DNA of 64,000 nucleotides from the NCBI GenBank assembly GCA_039105265.1, contig JAPFFF010000040.1:620001-684000 (forward strand), read 5' to 3'. Shown one piece after another: positions 9,401 to 18,212 of the stretch (the stretch's first letter is position 1; each line of letters begins with the position of its first letter). The position numbers and the translations under genes are program-made. Under the pieces are notes generated by a model, which made no database searches, had not been told where the DNA came from, and was given only the letters and a program-made list of their open reading frames with translations. This DNA is from Tritrichomonas musculus. Taxonomy: Eukaryota > Parabasalia > Tritrichomonadida > Tritrichomonadidae.

Positions 9401-10629
9401 CCTGTATACAAATTTTCAGGAATAAAACTTAATCGATTATTATATTTTGGAGAATCAATTTTGAAATCTAAATATACTCTTTCCCAATTTGAAAAATTCA
9501 AACTATCTTTTTTCGTTGAATAACCATTTATATAAGCATGAACCGAAGCACAATTATAAATAACATCACCTTCTAAATATTTTGGTAACCAAACTTCAAC
9601 ATCAAAATTTAAACCATATTTATCACCTTTTTCGATTGTACCATCTTTTAATAATACTTTTGATTCAATATCCCAAATTCTTTTTAATTTTTCAAAGATG
9701 TTTGTTTCCCATTCGTTCTGATTAGTACCTACCAAAATATTTATTGGAGTTCTTTTAATCATAATTAACGCGCCATCTCTTTCTTGATATTTTGTTTGAC
9801 TTTTACCTGATTCTTGTTCATTTCTTTTATTTATAATTTTACCATTTATTCGACCTTTAATATTATTCCCAGTCCATCTTCCATTACTATAAATATAAGT
9901 CCAAATATTTCCAAAACAATGTTCTTTAAATTCAAATTTTAAACCATCAGGAATACTATAATCAGTAGGAATTGTCCATTTCATTGTATATACATCAATA
10001 TTATCAGTCAATGTTTCTTCGGTTATGACACTTGGTTTGTATAAATATAAGTTATCAGATTCATGTAATTTCAAACTATTTCTCGAATCTATGATATCAC
10101 ATTTGATGGAAGGTAATGTTGATTTCAAATGTGTTAATGGTAATTGATAAATAATACTAATTTCACCATTAATGTACAAAGATTTCAAATCAAGATTTAA
10201 ATTCTTATCAACAGCTAAAAATGGATATTGAGAATTATGTTCATTAATATTAACTTTATTATCTTCAACTATAAAAATTCCTGGACACACAAAATGCTTA
10301 TTAATAATATAAATTGATAATTGATGAATATAATTTCCTTCAATATCGATAAAAACATTTTTTCTTAAATTTATTTTAAACACTTCAGTCTTTTCATCGA
10401 TTTGTAATAATTTTGTGATATCTTCTTGGTTCATTTCAATATTTAATCTTTTCATAACATTAGTATCAAAATTAAATTCATCTTCAGTTAATGCATCTCT
10501 AGTAACATGATAATCAGAAAAACCTTCAACAGTTTCAAACTCATTCGATTTTGATGTTAACAATTGAGAACCTAAATATGTTTTACCATCTACTTTAAAT
10601 TGAATATCGCCTTTAAATTTGGTTAGCAT
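6469..10629 (-). CDS. 1386-aa fibre/tail-like surface protein
   Basis: This is probably a virion surface or attachment protein. The N-terminal half is beta-rich with no recognised domain. Residues about 510-560 form a coiled coil (LNLVSNTIDVVSVDVDNLDK onward), followed by a Gly-rich hydrophobic patch (MVAGLIGFSAKGISFGIKSI). Later segments use phrases typical of phage tail fibres: ELYTKEEADAKYRSKNDL near 890 and TNYVSKEGDSTINGKLTI near 1090. The last 120 residues (FEIGKPVFITGKVYK, then RFEIGDEIYIDEDNQ) read like the small beta-barrel of phage decoration or fibre-tip proteins. It is the last gene of the minus-strand run, 30 bases after the next fibre-like gene. The fibre role is inferred from motifs and position. 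Confidence 0.6.
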   Translation of the reverse strand: MLTKFKGDIQFKVDGKTYLGSQLLTSKSNEFETVEGFSDYHVTRDALTEDEFNFDTNVMKRLNIEMNQEDITKLLQIDEKTEVFKINLRKNVFIDIEGNYIHQLSIYIINKHFVCPGIFIVEDNKVNINEHNSQYPFLAVDKNLNLDLKSLYINGEISIIYQLPLTHLKSTLPSIKCDIIDSRNSLKLHESDNLYLYKPSVITEETLTDNIDVYTMKWTIPTDYSIPDGLKFEFKEHCFGNIWTYIYSNGRWTGNNIKGRINGKIINKRNEQESGKSQTKYQERDGALIMIKRTPINILVGTNQNEWETNIFEKLKRIWDIESKVLLKDGTIEKGDKYGLNFDVEVWLPKYLEGDVIYNCASVHAYINGYSTKKDSLNFSNWERVYLDFKIDSPKYNNRLSFIPENLYTGTADYDKNYMSLKGDLDTIEKLTYDYSSRHGIENQDLVLYLRKDLVDPIEEINWDKNTNPFEYIINQQYYEVSPNPNAATTLYTDYNITSSKIITADNITTMRSDLNLVSNTIDVVSVDVDNLDKSVENLKTRMTLTEKITEKLEADVDKIRLRQNIQMVAGLIGFSAKGISFGIKSISGVVSNMWKAWVESNAEMELADLSRSDGVSLSGVRNWCESGATTIPIFDEKEEEQILTVGGGKQLCYSFRDSMKKPLLKIVDKIEEMDNDYISRSELTRMDTIDIVIKVNEMDVPIILTAEEELKNGICVFKLFTSEGQKRVYIKIEQGTITDYKGVDTTTTIDSITIEGLPKSEEYRTKYLSWIDKSGKTITLTGENTDAKLIGCVIEKNTFIRLLVEKTPADIAFLSDIEALDEKINALAVNSHQNDVAMFSLEYPTTDEVNTALETIQQELAKKPNIEELYTKEEADAKYRSKNDLIYKDAVDVPFENVQDNSGTWEVKIKLTSGIHLVGTISNNDGFVKEFDYLFDYDGVITEDGVNVDVEIDGTTYNLTYYKSDRFGQCFYIDNGEDSFDTKLILAEKILKQDKIALKSEIPLVVQSDETECDATAAVPSLACVTNTYQTIFESNLIDKKVDLLSKLLDSTYYKKTDCDEKFALKSEIPEPVDLTNYVSKEGDSTINGKLTILDTNNTESDLKISLIAGIGTNENEAATFGFMTGLGVLGVTGCANIIGWDANHTIFHNNVFITYGDLEIDGVDADCLKVYQGNPNLYESNIVLGLDSTKCSKIIYYNQYNTARWKVILNDSIAFSYEVSPSGRLFEIFGNLDVKGTVNSRGSNTITHYAPIEDIIDDFEIGKPVFITGKVYKNVDNEWIESTEKDSTDCICSVKTTGTWKEFIGICVRIDEENNSITFASHGDYLVKVDDSSRFEIGDEIYIDEDNQIKVLDENTPITSKIRRLTIGIITAKINDNIVCVFKE

Positions 10630-10658
10630 TTTTTTTACTTTTGCAACAAAAATAATAT

Positions 10659-13481
10659 TTACTCAATTGTGGAACATTTTTCTTCTAATAACTGAATTCT
10701 ACTATCATAAAATTTATCACATTCAATATTTTTAGTTTTATCTTCTAAGATCTTAATTCGATTCTCGGTTGTCAAATTTTCAAAAGTTAGATCAGTTTCA
10801 ATATTTTTACATTTTCGTTCCAAAGCAGTTAATTTGTCATCTGATACTGTTCCACTACCTCCACATTGACATTGATTCTCTTCTAATCGAGATAAATCTT
10901 CTGAAAGACCAGCACAAAATGACCAAATCTCTTTGATTCCTTGATTTAACCATTTTAATTGATCTAGTTCTTCGTCTTGCCATTTCTTTAATTTTTCTTC
11001 CAATGTTAATACAACTGGTTTTTCCTCATTTAATGCCAATGTTTGAGCTTTATTATTTATGACAAAACCTTCTTTATTTCGATATTCTTGACTCTCAGTA
11101 GTATCAGCAGAAAATACATTTCCAATTTGATCAACATTTGATTCTAAAGTTGATACCCTTTCAGTATAATTTTTCATTGTATTTTCTAAATTTGTTATTC
11201 TAGTTAATGTATCAAAATCTATAGAACCTCCTGATGATGATGAACCAAGAGTGGCCAAATAATTTTTGAAATTCTCATTTGCAGGTAATTGATAATATAC
11301 AATAATTCGATTATCTAATTCAATATCAGGTTCTATATTTTCTTCTTGATCTTCCCAAAAATTCAAATCATTTTCATCTTCTAACATTTTTAAATTAAAT
11401 GTACCAATTATTTGAATCATTACTTTATCAACATTTGCATCTTTTGTTATTGAATATGTATATAATTTTGATGACAAATTTGATTCAATTTGATTAGAAC
11501 TAATTTGAACATCAAATACTAAATCAATATTTGATAATGCATAACCTAATTTAGTTATATCTCTTTCTCTTTCGAAAACATGAATTATTAAATGATCAGC
11601 ATGATAATGATCAATTCCTTTTAATTCAATATTTAAGATCGTATTTGAATTAGAATCAATTGAATAAGTACAAGTTTTAAATGCATGTCTACCATGATCG
11701 TCAAATATTTCAGAACCATGTTGTTCAAAATTAACAAAACCATAAGCAGCTAATTCTTGAGGTTTTAAAGGTTTTAACGGAATTGAGTTTTTCATTGATT
11801 CTGCAAATATTGAATTTCTAAATATTAATCCTAATTGTTTATTTGTCAGATGATTATTTTCTAAATCTTGATCAGTTTCATTTAAAGCATTATAAGTAAG
11901 ATTAATATAATCAAAAATTCGATCAATAATTTGATGTTCAGCTTCTCGTTCTGCATTCATTTTGTCTAAATCTATTTCATCAAAAACTTCAGGATCTGTT
12001 TGGGGTTGAACTGATCGAAATGTTGTTCCTTTCTTTTTGTTTTTTCCAATTTGAGCTGTATCAACAACTTTTTGAGTATAATAATTATCAACAATTTGTT
12101 GATTTGTCCATTGATGAATCGCCGTAAAAGCGGATGATGTCAATACGATATATTTATTATCGGCTCTTTTGTACCGAATTGCCCAACCTTTTGGAAAATA
12201 AACTAAATCATTACAGGTTAGAGTTGTATGTTTTGTCGCCGCAACATCACCGTCCTCATCTTTTTCTTCCCAATCAAGAGTTTCAATAGTAAAATGTTTT
12301 AATTTTTCAAGAACGTCTTGATCAATTCCGTTAAATGACGATTTTAAATTGTTAAGAACCGTTTTCATATTATTTATATCGTCTGGATTTAATTGATCAA
12401 CAACCGTTTTCAAATTTGAATATGACCGAGCAAGTGAATTCATGGTTAATCTAACATTGCGAGCATTGGCTGGATTATTTGAACCATCTCCATACCAGAT
12501 TCCGTTTGGAAAATAGGATTCTACTGGAAATTCTAATTTGGTTGATGCTGTTGTTTCGCTTCCTAATTTCAATTCTTTTTTCTCAACTTCTTTCAAATCA
12601 ATATATTTCAAACAAATATCATTACTCCGAACTCCGTATAGTTGTGCTTTTCCGTCTGTAATATCTTTCGACGGTGTTCCTTTTGGATAATATTGTAATT
12701 GAAAATTTGCTGTTGAATTTCCATCGTCGTGGAAATGCTGAATCCTATTGATTATTTGATGTGAACTCATATAAGTCTTACTATTAGGTTTTTGGAAAAA
12801 CCAAAGAGTATCAATATAAGTGATTAACTTCGGTAAATAGATTTTTTGAATGATCTCTTTTGTCTTATCGTCTTTGACTTTTTCTTGCTCAACATAATTC
12901 AATCCATTTAAGAATTTCCACATTGTTTCAGTTATTGTTGGAATTTGACTTTCGGTAGTTGCAATTAGATTTTGAAGTTCTGTTTTCAATGTTTCTCTTG
13001 CTCTTGCTTCAGATATTAATGATGTATTCGTATTTGATTTAAATGTATTATAGTCAGTTAGATGATTATTCAAATTTGTTTCCACAGTTGTGGTTTTTGT
13101 TTTATTTTCGTTCAAATCTGTTGTTAGAGTATCAATTTGAGCTTTATTGGCATTAATAGATGTTGTTAAATTTGTTTTGATTGCATTATCTTTTGTATCC
13201 ATTGTTCTTTCTAATTCATCTTTATCTGTTGCTTTTATTTTTCCAATATCTTCATAAATATTTTTTAACGATTTTGTTTGACCTTCAGCAATTGGCCATT
13301 TAAAATTTTCTGGTTGTTTTATTTCAGCTTTCTCATCTATTCTAAATGTTCCATTAACTGATAATCCAGTTGCAGTACCAAAATTTTTCCTGAGAAATAT
13401 ACTAGTATCAATTGCAGGTCCTCCTCCACCTCCTACTTTTGCAAAATTTTCAAAATCTGTATCGGTCCAAACACCTGTCAT
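10659..13481 (-). CDS. About 940-aa fibre-like / structural protein with coiled coils
   Basis: I chose the ATG at 13481 (MTGVWTDTDFENFAK); longer readings begin at a TTG. A Gly run (GGGGG) follows near residue 20. Residues about 80-170 are helical and Asn/Thr-rich (LTTSINANKAQIDTLTTDLN), as in trimeric fibre shafts. The middle is a beta-rich domain. The C-terminal 200 residues contain several short coiled coils (ITNLENTMKNYTERVSTLES) and a Cys pair in QCQCGGSG. Its position between the capsid genes and the 1386-aa protein suggests a second virion surface or spike component. No family could be named. Confidence 0.55.
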   Translation of the reverse strand: MTGVWTDTDFENFAKVGGGGGPAIDTSIFLRKNFGTATGLSVNGTFRIDEKAEIKQPENFKWPIAEGQTKSLKNIYEDIGKIKATDKDELERTMDTKDNAIKTNLTTSINANKAQIDTLTTDLNENKTKTTTVETNLNNHLTDYNTFKSNTNTSLISEARARETLKTELQNLIATTESQIPTITETMWKFLNGLNYVEQEKVKDDKTKEIIQKIYLPKLITYIDTLWFFQKPNSKTYMSSHQIINRIQHFHDDGNSTANFQLQYYPKGTPSKDITDGKAQLYGVRSNDICLKYIDLKEVEKKELKLGSETTASTKLEFPVESYFPNGIWYGDGSNNPANARNVRLTMNSLARSYSNLKTVVDQLNPDDINNMKTVLNNLKSSFNGIDQDVLEKLKHFTIETLDWEEKDEDGDVAATKHTTLTCNDLVYFPKGWAIRYKRADNKYIVLTSSAFTAIHQWTNQQIVDNYYTQKVVDTAQIGKNKKKGTTFRSVQPQTDPEVFDEIDLDKMNAEREAEHQIIDRIFDYINLTYNALNETDQDLENNHLTNKQLGLIFRNSIFAESMKNSIPLKPLKPQELAAYGFVNFEQHGSEIFDDHGRHAFKTCTYSIDSNSNTILNIELKGIDHYHADHLIIHVFERERDITKLGYALSNIDLVFDVQISSNQIESNLSSKLYTYSITKDANVDKVMIQIIGTFNLKMLEDENDLNFWEDQEENIEPDIELDNRIIVYYQLPANENFKNYLATLGSSSSGGSIDFDTLTRITNLENTMKNYTERVSTLESNVDQIGNVFSADTTESQEYRNKEGFVINNKAQTLALNEEKPVVLTLEEKLKKWQDEELDQLKWLNQGIKEIWSFCAGLSEDLSRLEENQCQCGGSGTVSDDKLTALERKCKNIETDLTFENLTTENRIKILEDKTKNIECDKFYDSRIQLLEEKCSTIE

Positions 13482-13516
13482 TAAATTTTTATTTTCGCAC
13501 CAAAAATAAAATTGAT

Positions 13517-13996
13517 TCAATATTCTAATTTTAAGAAAATAATGAAATAATCAGGAACTATTATTTTTCTTGTTCGAGTATCTTTAAACCAAACCATAAA
13601 GCCTTGTCTCATCTCTGAATCAATTAAATATTTTCTATTATCATCAGGAACTTGTAAATTTGCAACATAAACTAAACTATCACAATAATTATTTCGAGGA
13701 ACAAAACTCGCATGAACGGTATAATTTGATGCAGTATGTCCATCTTTTAATAAATAACAATATTGATAAATGATATATCGTTCTTGACCTTGAGTAGGTG
13801 TATGAAATTCTGATGGAAATTTATAAACAAATCTATCTTTTTCTAAATAAAAGTTATCAACTGTTAGACATTCATCTAATTTTTGTTTTTCAGGATTATC
13901 TATCTTCCAACCTTGAATTGGATAATAAGTTTTATGAATTTTTGTAGGTTGAATATTTAATCGAGGATCAATGTTATATGAAATTAATGTTGACAT
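13517..13996 (-). CDS. 159-aa protein next to capsid genes, possible penton/minor capsid
   Basis: The ATG at 13996 (MSTLISYNIDPRLNIQ) is preferred; the extension upstream begins at a TTG. The protein is almost entirely beta-type (RFVYKFPSEFHTP, then RYIIYQYCYLLKDGHTASNY, then FIIFLKLEY) and could be a single jelly roll. Polintons usually encode a small penton-type protein beside the major capsid gene, and this gene sits 24 bases downstream of the second capsid gene. The penton role is inference from position, size and beta content; it is shorter than most pentons. Confidence 0.5.
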   Translation of the reverse strand: MSTLISYNIDPRLNIQPTKIHKTYYPIQGWKIDNPEKQKLDECLTVDNFYLEKDRFVYKFPSEFHTPTQGQERYIIYQYCYLLKDGHTASNYTVHASFVPRNNYCDSLVYVANLQVPDDNRKYLIDSEMRQGFMVWFKDTRTRKIIVPDYFIIFLKLEY

Positions 13997-14020
13997 ATTT
14001 TTTCTAATCAAATAAAAATT

Positions 14021-15847
14021 TTACTTATAGCCACTTGGTACTCCATCATCATGATATTGAACTCCATCTTGAATTGACCAAGTCCAATAAGTATCAGAAC
14101 AAATCCACATTTCTGGATGAGCTGTATTTAATATAGTATTATCATCTGTATCTGGAAAAGTGTATATATTGTAATGTTCTTCTGGCGCAATAGAATCTGC
14201 TTTGAATCGTATTAAAACTTCATGATTATCTGTATCAACTCCATCAAATACATATCCAGAATTACCTCTCTCTAATTGAAAATTAATTCCAAAATTTGTA
14301 TCGTCAAAATATGAATTGACATATTGTGAATAATTATTTTGTAAATCATTCAAAGGTTGAGATATTGATTCTAAATATTCTGGTGTTGCTTCAATTCCAT
14401 CTAATTCATTTGCCATTAATTGATATTGAACAAATCTTCCATCCCAAGTATTTTCAAATTCTTTTTGTGGATATAATTTCTTATCAATAATTAATTGAAC
14501 ATTTTTATGCATAATATTTCTATAAACAGTATAATCAAAAGGAGACGTTGGAAACATCATTGTTATATTTGTAGCATTAACTAATGGCATACTTTTTGAA
14601 ACATATATTCCTTTTTCTGTTATTGGTTGATCAAAAATTACTCTTCTTAATTCTTGAGCTGGTACAATTAAAGGTTCTTGAAAAGTTGTCATTAATGATT
14701 CTAATACATTTGGTTTAATTCCAAATCCAAACAAATTTGATCTTCCTTCTCTTATTTTTACACTTCTTGGATTATATTGTAATTTATTATACATGACTCC
14801 AAGTGTCACAAAATTAACCCCAGGAGGATTTAATGCAATTCGTGAATCATATTGATCCAAATCGTATGGGATTGATGATAAACATCTAAATGTGTTGAAT
14901 GTATTATTTTGTGTGGCAATTGTTGTTTGGAGAGAATCGACAGACATTGACTGAACAATTAAACCGTATTGATTAATTTGAGAGAAACGATTTGTTATTG
15001 GAACATCAGGTGCATTATATTCTATTTGGTCATCAAGGTAGTGAGTCATGGATCTTTTTCCGACATTCTTTGGAGGAACTTGACACCAAACTAAACCATC
15101 TAAACAAAATCTTACTTCTTCTTCTATTTCACCAAGAATTCGATTTGGATATAATCTCCAAGCTTGTAAAACCAATTGATCTGTGAAAGGAATGTTTAAA
15201 TCTAATTCAACATGCACCCAAGATTTTTCCCCATTGTCCCAAGCAAGATTCATTATTGGAATATACACTCCACATACGTTTGGAGACATTTTGATTACAT
15301 TTTCATATAATGAATGAGAGTGAGGTGAATTTAATTTTGAATCACGAGAACGAATAGAATTATATGCAAAAGATTCTCGAATCATTTCTGTTTGATGATA
15401 ATTTGAAATTAATTTACCGTCAACAAAGAATCTTGCTTCATCAATTATTTCAACAGCATCTTTGAAACCAACAAAGATTTGATTGATCTGACCTTGATCA
15501 CTTGGTCGCCAACCACTATGATTTCCGTGTTCATCATACAATTTAAAATACCAATTTTCTTCTTGATCAAATTGATTTTCAAATGCGACATCAAATTCAA
15601 CAATCATTGAAATAAAACCTTTTTCTATTTGTGATATTGTATGATTTGAATGAGTTAACAATATTCTTGTTTTTTCTGATAACTTTTCTATTGGTAAATC
15701 TTTATCATGAAATTCTTCTGAAAATGATGAAAAAGTATTATCTCCTCCATTTTTTGATACCAAATTTCTTAAATGATCATTGAAAAAGTTTAATATGTCA
15801 CCTTCATCATTTCCAAAGTTTCTAAATTGAGCGTTTTGATAAGTCAT
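14021..15847 (-). CDS. Major capsid protein candidate, copy B
   Basis: A 608-residue protein. The ATG at 15847 is chosen because MTYQNAQF matches the first residues of the neighbouring copy; an ATG 78 bases upstream falls within the other gene's end. Both copies share long conserved blocks: DEGDILNFFN, TISQIEK, FVGFKDAVEII, RESFAYNSIR, IPFTDQL, LQAWRLYPNRILGE, LDGLVWCQVPPKNV, GRFVQYQLMANELDG, FGINFQLERGNSGYVFDG and EMWICSDTYWTWSIQDGVQY. Size and aromatic/beta-rich make-up fit a double jelly-roll capsid protein of the Polinton/adintovirus type. That fold is inferred, not demonstrated. Confidence 0.7.
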   Translation of the reverse strand: MTYQNAQFRNFGNDEGDILNFFNDHLRNLVSKNGGDNTFSSFSEEFHDKDLPIEKLSEKTRILLTHSNHTISQIEKGFISMIVEFDVAFENQFDQEENWYFKLYDEHGNHSGWRPSDQGQINQIFVGFKDAVEIIDEARFFVDGKLISNYHQTEMIRESFAYNSIRSRDSKLNSPHSHSLYENVIKMSPNVCGVYIPIMNLAWDNGEKSWVHVELDLNIPFTDQLVLQAWRLYPNRILGEIEEEVRFCLDGLVWCQVPPKNVGKRSMTHYLDDQIEYNAPDVPITNRFSQINQYGLIVQSMSVDSLQTTIATQNNTFNTFRCLSSIPYDLDQYDSRIALNPPGVNFVTLGVMYNKLQYNPRSVKIREGRSNLFGFGIKPNVLESLMTTFQEPLIVPAQELRRVIFDQPITEKGIYVSKSMPLVNATNITMMFPTSPFDYTVYRNIMHKNVQLIIDKKLYPQKEFENTWDGRFVQYQLMANELDGIEATPEYLESISQPLNDLQNNYSQYVNSYFDDTNFGINFQLERGNSGYVFDGVDTDNHEVLIRFKADSIAPEEHYNIYTFPDTDDNTILNTAHPEMWICSDTYWTWSIQDGVQYHDDGVPSGYK

Positions 15848-15878
15848 TTGTTCTTGCAAAAAAAATTTAGATCTTATC

Positions 15879-17675
15879 TTAGTCATAACCAGTTGGTCTT
15901 CCACGTGGGTAATATTGAACACCATCTTGAATTGACCAAGTCCAATAAGTATCAGAACAAATCCACATTTCTGGAATTGGTGAAACTTTTGATCCCGCGT
16001 CTGTATTTACTTGAATTGTTCCTGCATTATTTTTATAATATGGGTATAAATAACGACATTTCTCATCAACTTCAATAAGATTTCCACGGAATTCAATTGA
16101 AACAGCTTGATTACCAGTATCAACTCCATCAAATACATATCCAGAATTACCTCTCTCCAATTGAAAATTAATTCCAAAACTTGTATTATCAAATGGACAC
16201 ATGAAATATCGATCATGCTGATTCATGGTTGGAATCGATTCATAAACATGATTTAACGGTCTAGAGATTGATTCTAAATATTCAACTGTTGGTTCAATAT
16301 ACCCATCTAATTCATTTGCCATTAATTGATATTGAACAAATCTTCCATCCCAAGAATTATCAAACTCAGTTTCTGGATATTTCTTTTTATTAACTGATAA
16401 TCTAAATTGAGTAAACATTGGATTTTGATAAACTGTTAAGTCATTTGGTTTACTTGGAAACATTAAAGTAATATTTGTTGCATTCTTTAATGGAATTGAT
16501 TTTGAAATATCTATTCGTTTTTCTGTAATTCTTGATTCAAATTGATATCGTGTTAATTCTTGAGATGGAATAATAATTGGTTCTTGTAAAGTTGTCATTA
16601 AAGCTTCAATAACATCAGGTTTGACACCAAATCCAGCACAATTTGTACGACATTTTTCAATTTTACATTCATTTACATTAACTTCTAATGTATTCAAATC
16701 TATTTCATATTTATTCCATTGTGCGACACCAGTCGCATCATGTACACTCGATGCACAATAATAGGCATTATTTGGAAGTGAGTTTTCTGTTGTATCGTTC
16801 GCTTCAAATTTTCCGAACGCACATTGATATACTTTAGAAACAATGAGTGCCTCTTGATTAATTTGAACAAAATGATTTGTAATTGGAAGATCAGGTGCAT
16901 TTAATTCACCATTATTTGCTGATGTCCAAAATTTAATAGCTTCGGCAACATTCTTTGGAGGAACTTGACACCAAACTAAACCATCTAATGTGAATTTTAT
17001 TTCTTCTTCAACTTCTCCTAAAATTCGATTTGGATATAATCTCCAAGCTTGTAATGCTAATTGATCTGTGAAAGGAATTACAAGTTCCATTTTGACCTGT
17101 ACTTTCTTATTATTACCTTCAAATGCACTCATTGGAATATAAACACCTGCAACATTTGGAGACATACAACAAACACTTTCCCATAAAGAATGAGAATGAG
17201 CAGAATTATACTTTGAATCTTTTGGTCGAATTGAATTATATGCGAAGGATTCTCTAACCATTTCACTTTGATGATAACCTGAGATTAATTTTCCATCAAC
17301 CCAAAATTGTAATTCAGATATGATTTCAACAGCATCTTTGAAACCAACGAAAATCAAATTTAATTTTTCCCAATCTTTTCCAGTAAACACGTTGGGAGCA
17401 ATTGTTTTGTTCATTGATAGATTTAAATCTACGATTAATCGAAGAAAACTTTTCTCTATTTGAGATATTGTATGACCAGAATGAGTTAATCTTATTTTTG
17501 TTTTTGTACCAATTGGAATTGTTTCATCTTTGTCATGACATAATTCTTCTACGACTGAAAAAGTATTATCACCTCCATTCTTTTGTACTAATGTCCTCAA
17601 ATGATTATTGAAAAAGTTTAATATGTCACCTTCATCATTTCCTGTATTCTTAAATTGTGCGTTTTGATAAGTCAT
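15879..17675 (-). CDS. Major capsid protein candidate, copy A
   Basis: A 598-residue paralogue of the gene at 14021-15847, in the same orientation and ending 31 bases before it. It begins MTYQNAQFKNTGNDEGDILN and ends with the same SDTYWTWSIQDGVQYY block. Between conserved blocks the two copies differ clearly, notably at residues 270-320, where this copy has a Cys-containing variable region (QCAFGKFEANDTTENSLP, then YYCASSVHDATG). Such loops suggest two distinct capsomer subunits rather than redundant copies. It heads the capsid transcription run and diverges from the pVI-like gene across a 69-bp spacer. Confidence 0.7.
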   Translation of the reverse strand: MTYQNAQFKNTGNDEGDILNFFNNHLRTLVQKNGGDNTFSVVEELCHDKDETIPIGTKTKIRLTHSGHTISQIEKSFLRLIVDLNLSMNKTIAPNVFTGKDWEKLNLIFVGFKDAVEIISELQFWVDGKLISGYHQSEMVRESFAYNSIRPKDSKYNSAHSHSLWESVCCMSPNVAGVYIPMSAFEGNNKKVQVKMELVIPFTDQLALQAWRLYPNRILGEVEEEIKFTLDGLVWCQVPPKNVAEAIKFWTSANNGELNAPDLPITNHFVQINQEALIVSKVYQCAFGKFEANDTTENSLPNNAYYCASSVHDATGVAQWNKYEIDLNTLEVNVNECKIEKCRTNCAGFGVKPDVIEALMTTLQEPIIIPSQELTRYQFESRITEKRIDISKSIPLKNATNITLMFPSKPNDLTVYQNPMFTQFRLSVNKKKYPETEFDNSWDGRFVQYQLMANELDGYIEPTVEYLESISRPLNHVYESIPTMNQHDRYFMCPFDNTSFGINFQLERGNSGYVFDGVDTGNQAVSIEFRGNLIEVDEKCRYLYPYYKNNAGTIQVNTDAGSKVSPIPEMWICSDTYWTWSIQDGVQYYPRGRPTGYD

Positions 17676-17744
17676 CTGTTTTTATGAAGAATTTAAAAAA
17701 TTCGAAAAGCCAATTTTTTTTAAAATGAAAAACAATTCTATACA
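17676..17744. promoter_or_regulatory. Divergent promoter between capsid copy A and the pVI-like gene
   Basis: A 69-bp AT-rich spacer separates two divergently transcribed genes and must hold both promoters. It has a run of T and A tracts. TTCATAAAAACAG lies just before the minus-strand ATG and TTCTATACA just before the plus-strand ATG. This resembles the start-proximal initiators of trichomonads. No factor site is claimed. Confidence 0.45.
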
Positions 17745-18026
17745 ATGGCTTTTGGTTCTTGGATTAAAAAAATAGGAGAGAAAGTTAAAAATTTTGCACA
17801 AAAAGCAGTTCCAATAGTTCAAAAAGGTTTACAATTTGCAGCAGATAAAGTTGCACCTGTCTTAGAAAAAGTTGGAGAAACAGTAGGTGGAACAATTGGT
17901 AATATTGCAAGTGGTATTGGTAAAGGTATTCGAACAGTTAATGATAGAGTTCAACCTTGGTTAGAAACTGGGAAAGAAAAATTCTTACAACCTGCTTATG
18001 ATAATAATAATTATGGACCTAGTTAA
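17745..18026 (+). CDS. Adenovirus pVI-like amphipathic minor capsid protein
   Basis: A 93-residue protein. It starts MAFGSWIKKIGEKVKNF and continues with amphipathic, Lys-, Ala-, Val- and Gly-rich helices (VQKGLQFAADKVAPVLEKVG, then GGTIGNIASGIGKGIRTVND), ending in a polar tail (YDNNNYGPS). The opening resembles the adenovirus protein VI membrane-lytic helix (FSWGSLWSGIKNFGSTVKNY) in its aromatic/Gly/Lys pattern. Adintoviruses encode comparable pVI/pX-like peptides. A role in membrane disruption or capsid lining is therefore likely but inferred. It is read from the spacer shared with the capsid genes. Confidence 0.6.
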   Translation: MAFGSWIKKIGEKVKNFAQKAVPIVQKGLQFAADKVAPVLEKVGETVGGTIGNIASGIGKGIRTVNDRVQPWLETGKEKFLQPAYDNNNYGPS

Positions 18027-18029
18027 AAT

Positions 18030-18161
18030 TTATGAGTACATTCTTCGTCTAATTTCATCATCTAATGGTGGCTCATTTGGAGGGAAAAGCTTTATAACTC
18101 TTAATAATGTGTTCATTAACTCAATCAAAACAAGCGTTCCTAAGAGAATTTCAATCAGCAT
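18030..18161 (-). CDS. 43-residue membrane micro-protein
   Basis: The minus strand encodes MLIEILLGTLVLIELMNTLL, then RVIKLFPPNEPPLDDEIRRR and a short end. This gives one N-terminal hydrophobic helix and a charged proline-containing tail, the layout of a small membrane protein. It stops 3 bases from the end of the convergent pVI-like gene and fills the only gap before the next gene. Its hydrophobic-then-acidic/basic organisation is not random low complexity. Function unknown; it could be a viroporin-like or minor membrane peptide. Confidence 0.45.
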   Translation of the reverse strand: MLIEILLGTLVLIELMNTLLRVIKLFPPNEPPLDDEIRRRMYS

Positions 18162-18212
18162 ATTGTTTTAAATATTTTCAAAAATGTTTAAACAAATTTT
18201 ATTTTTTTTAAA

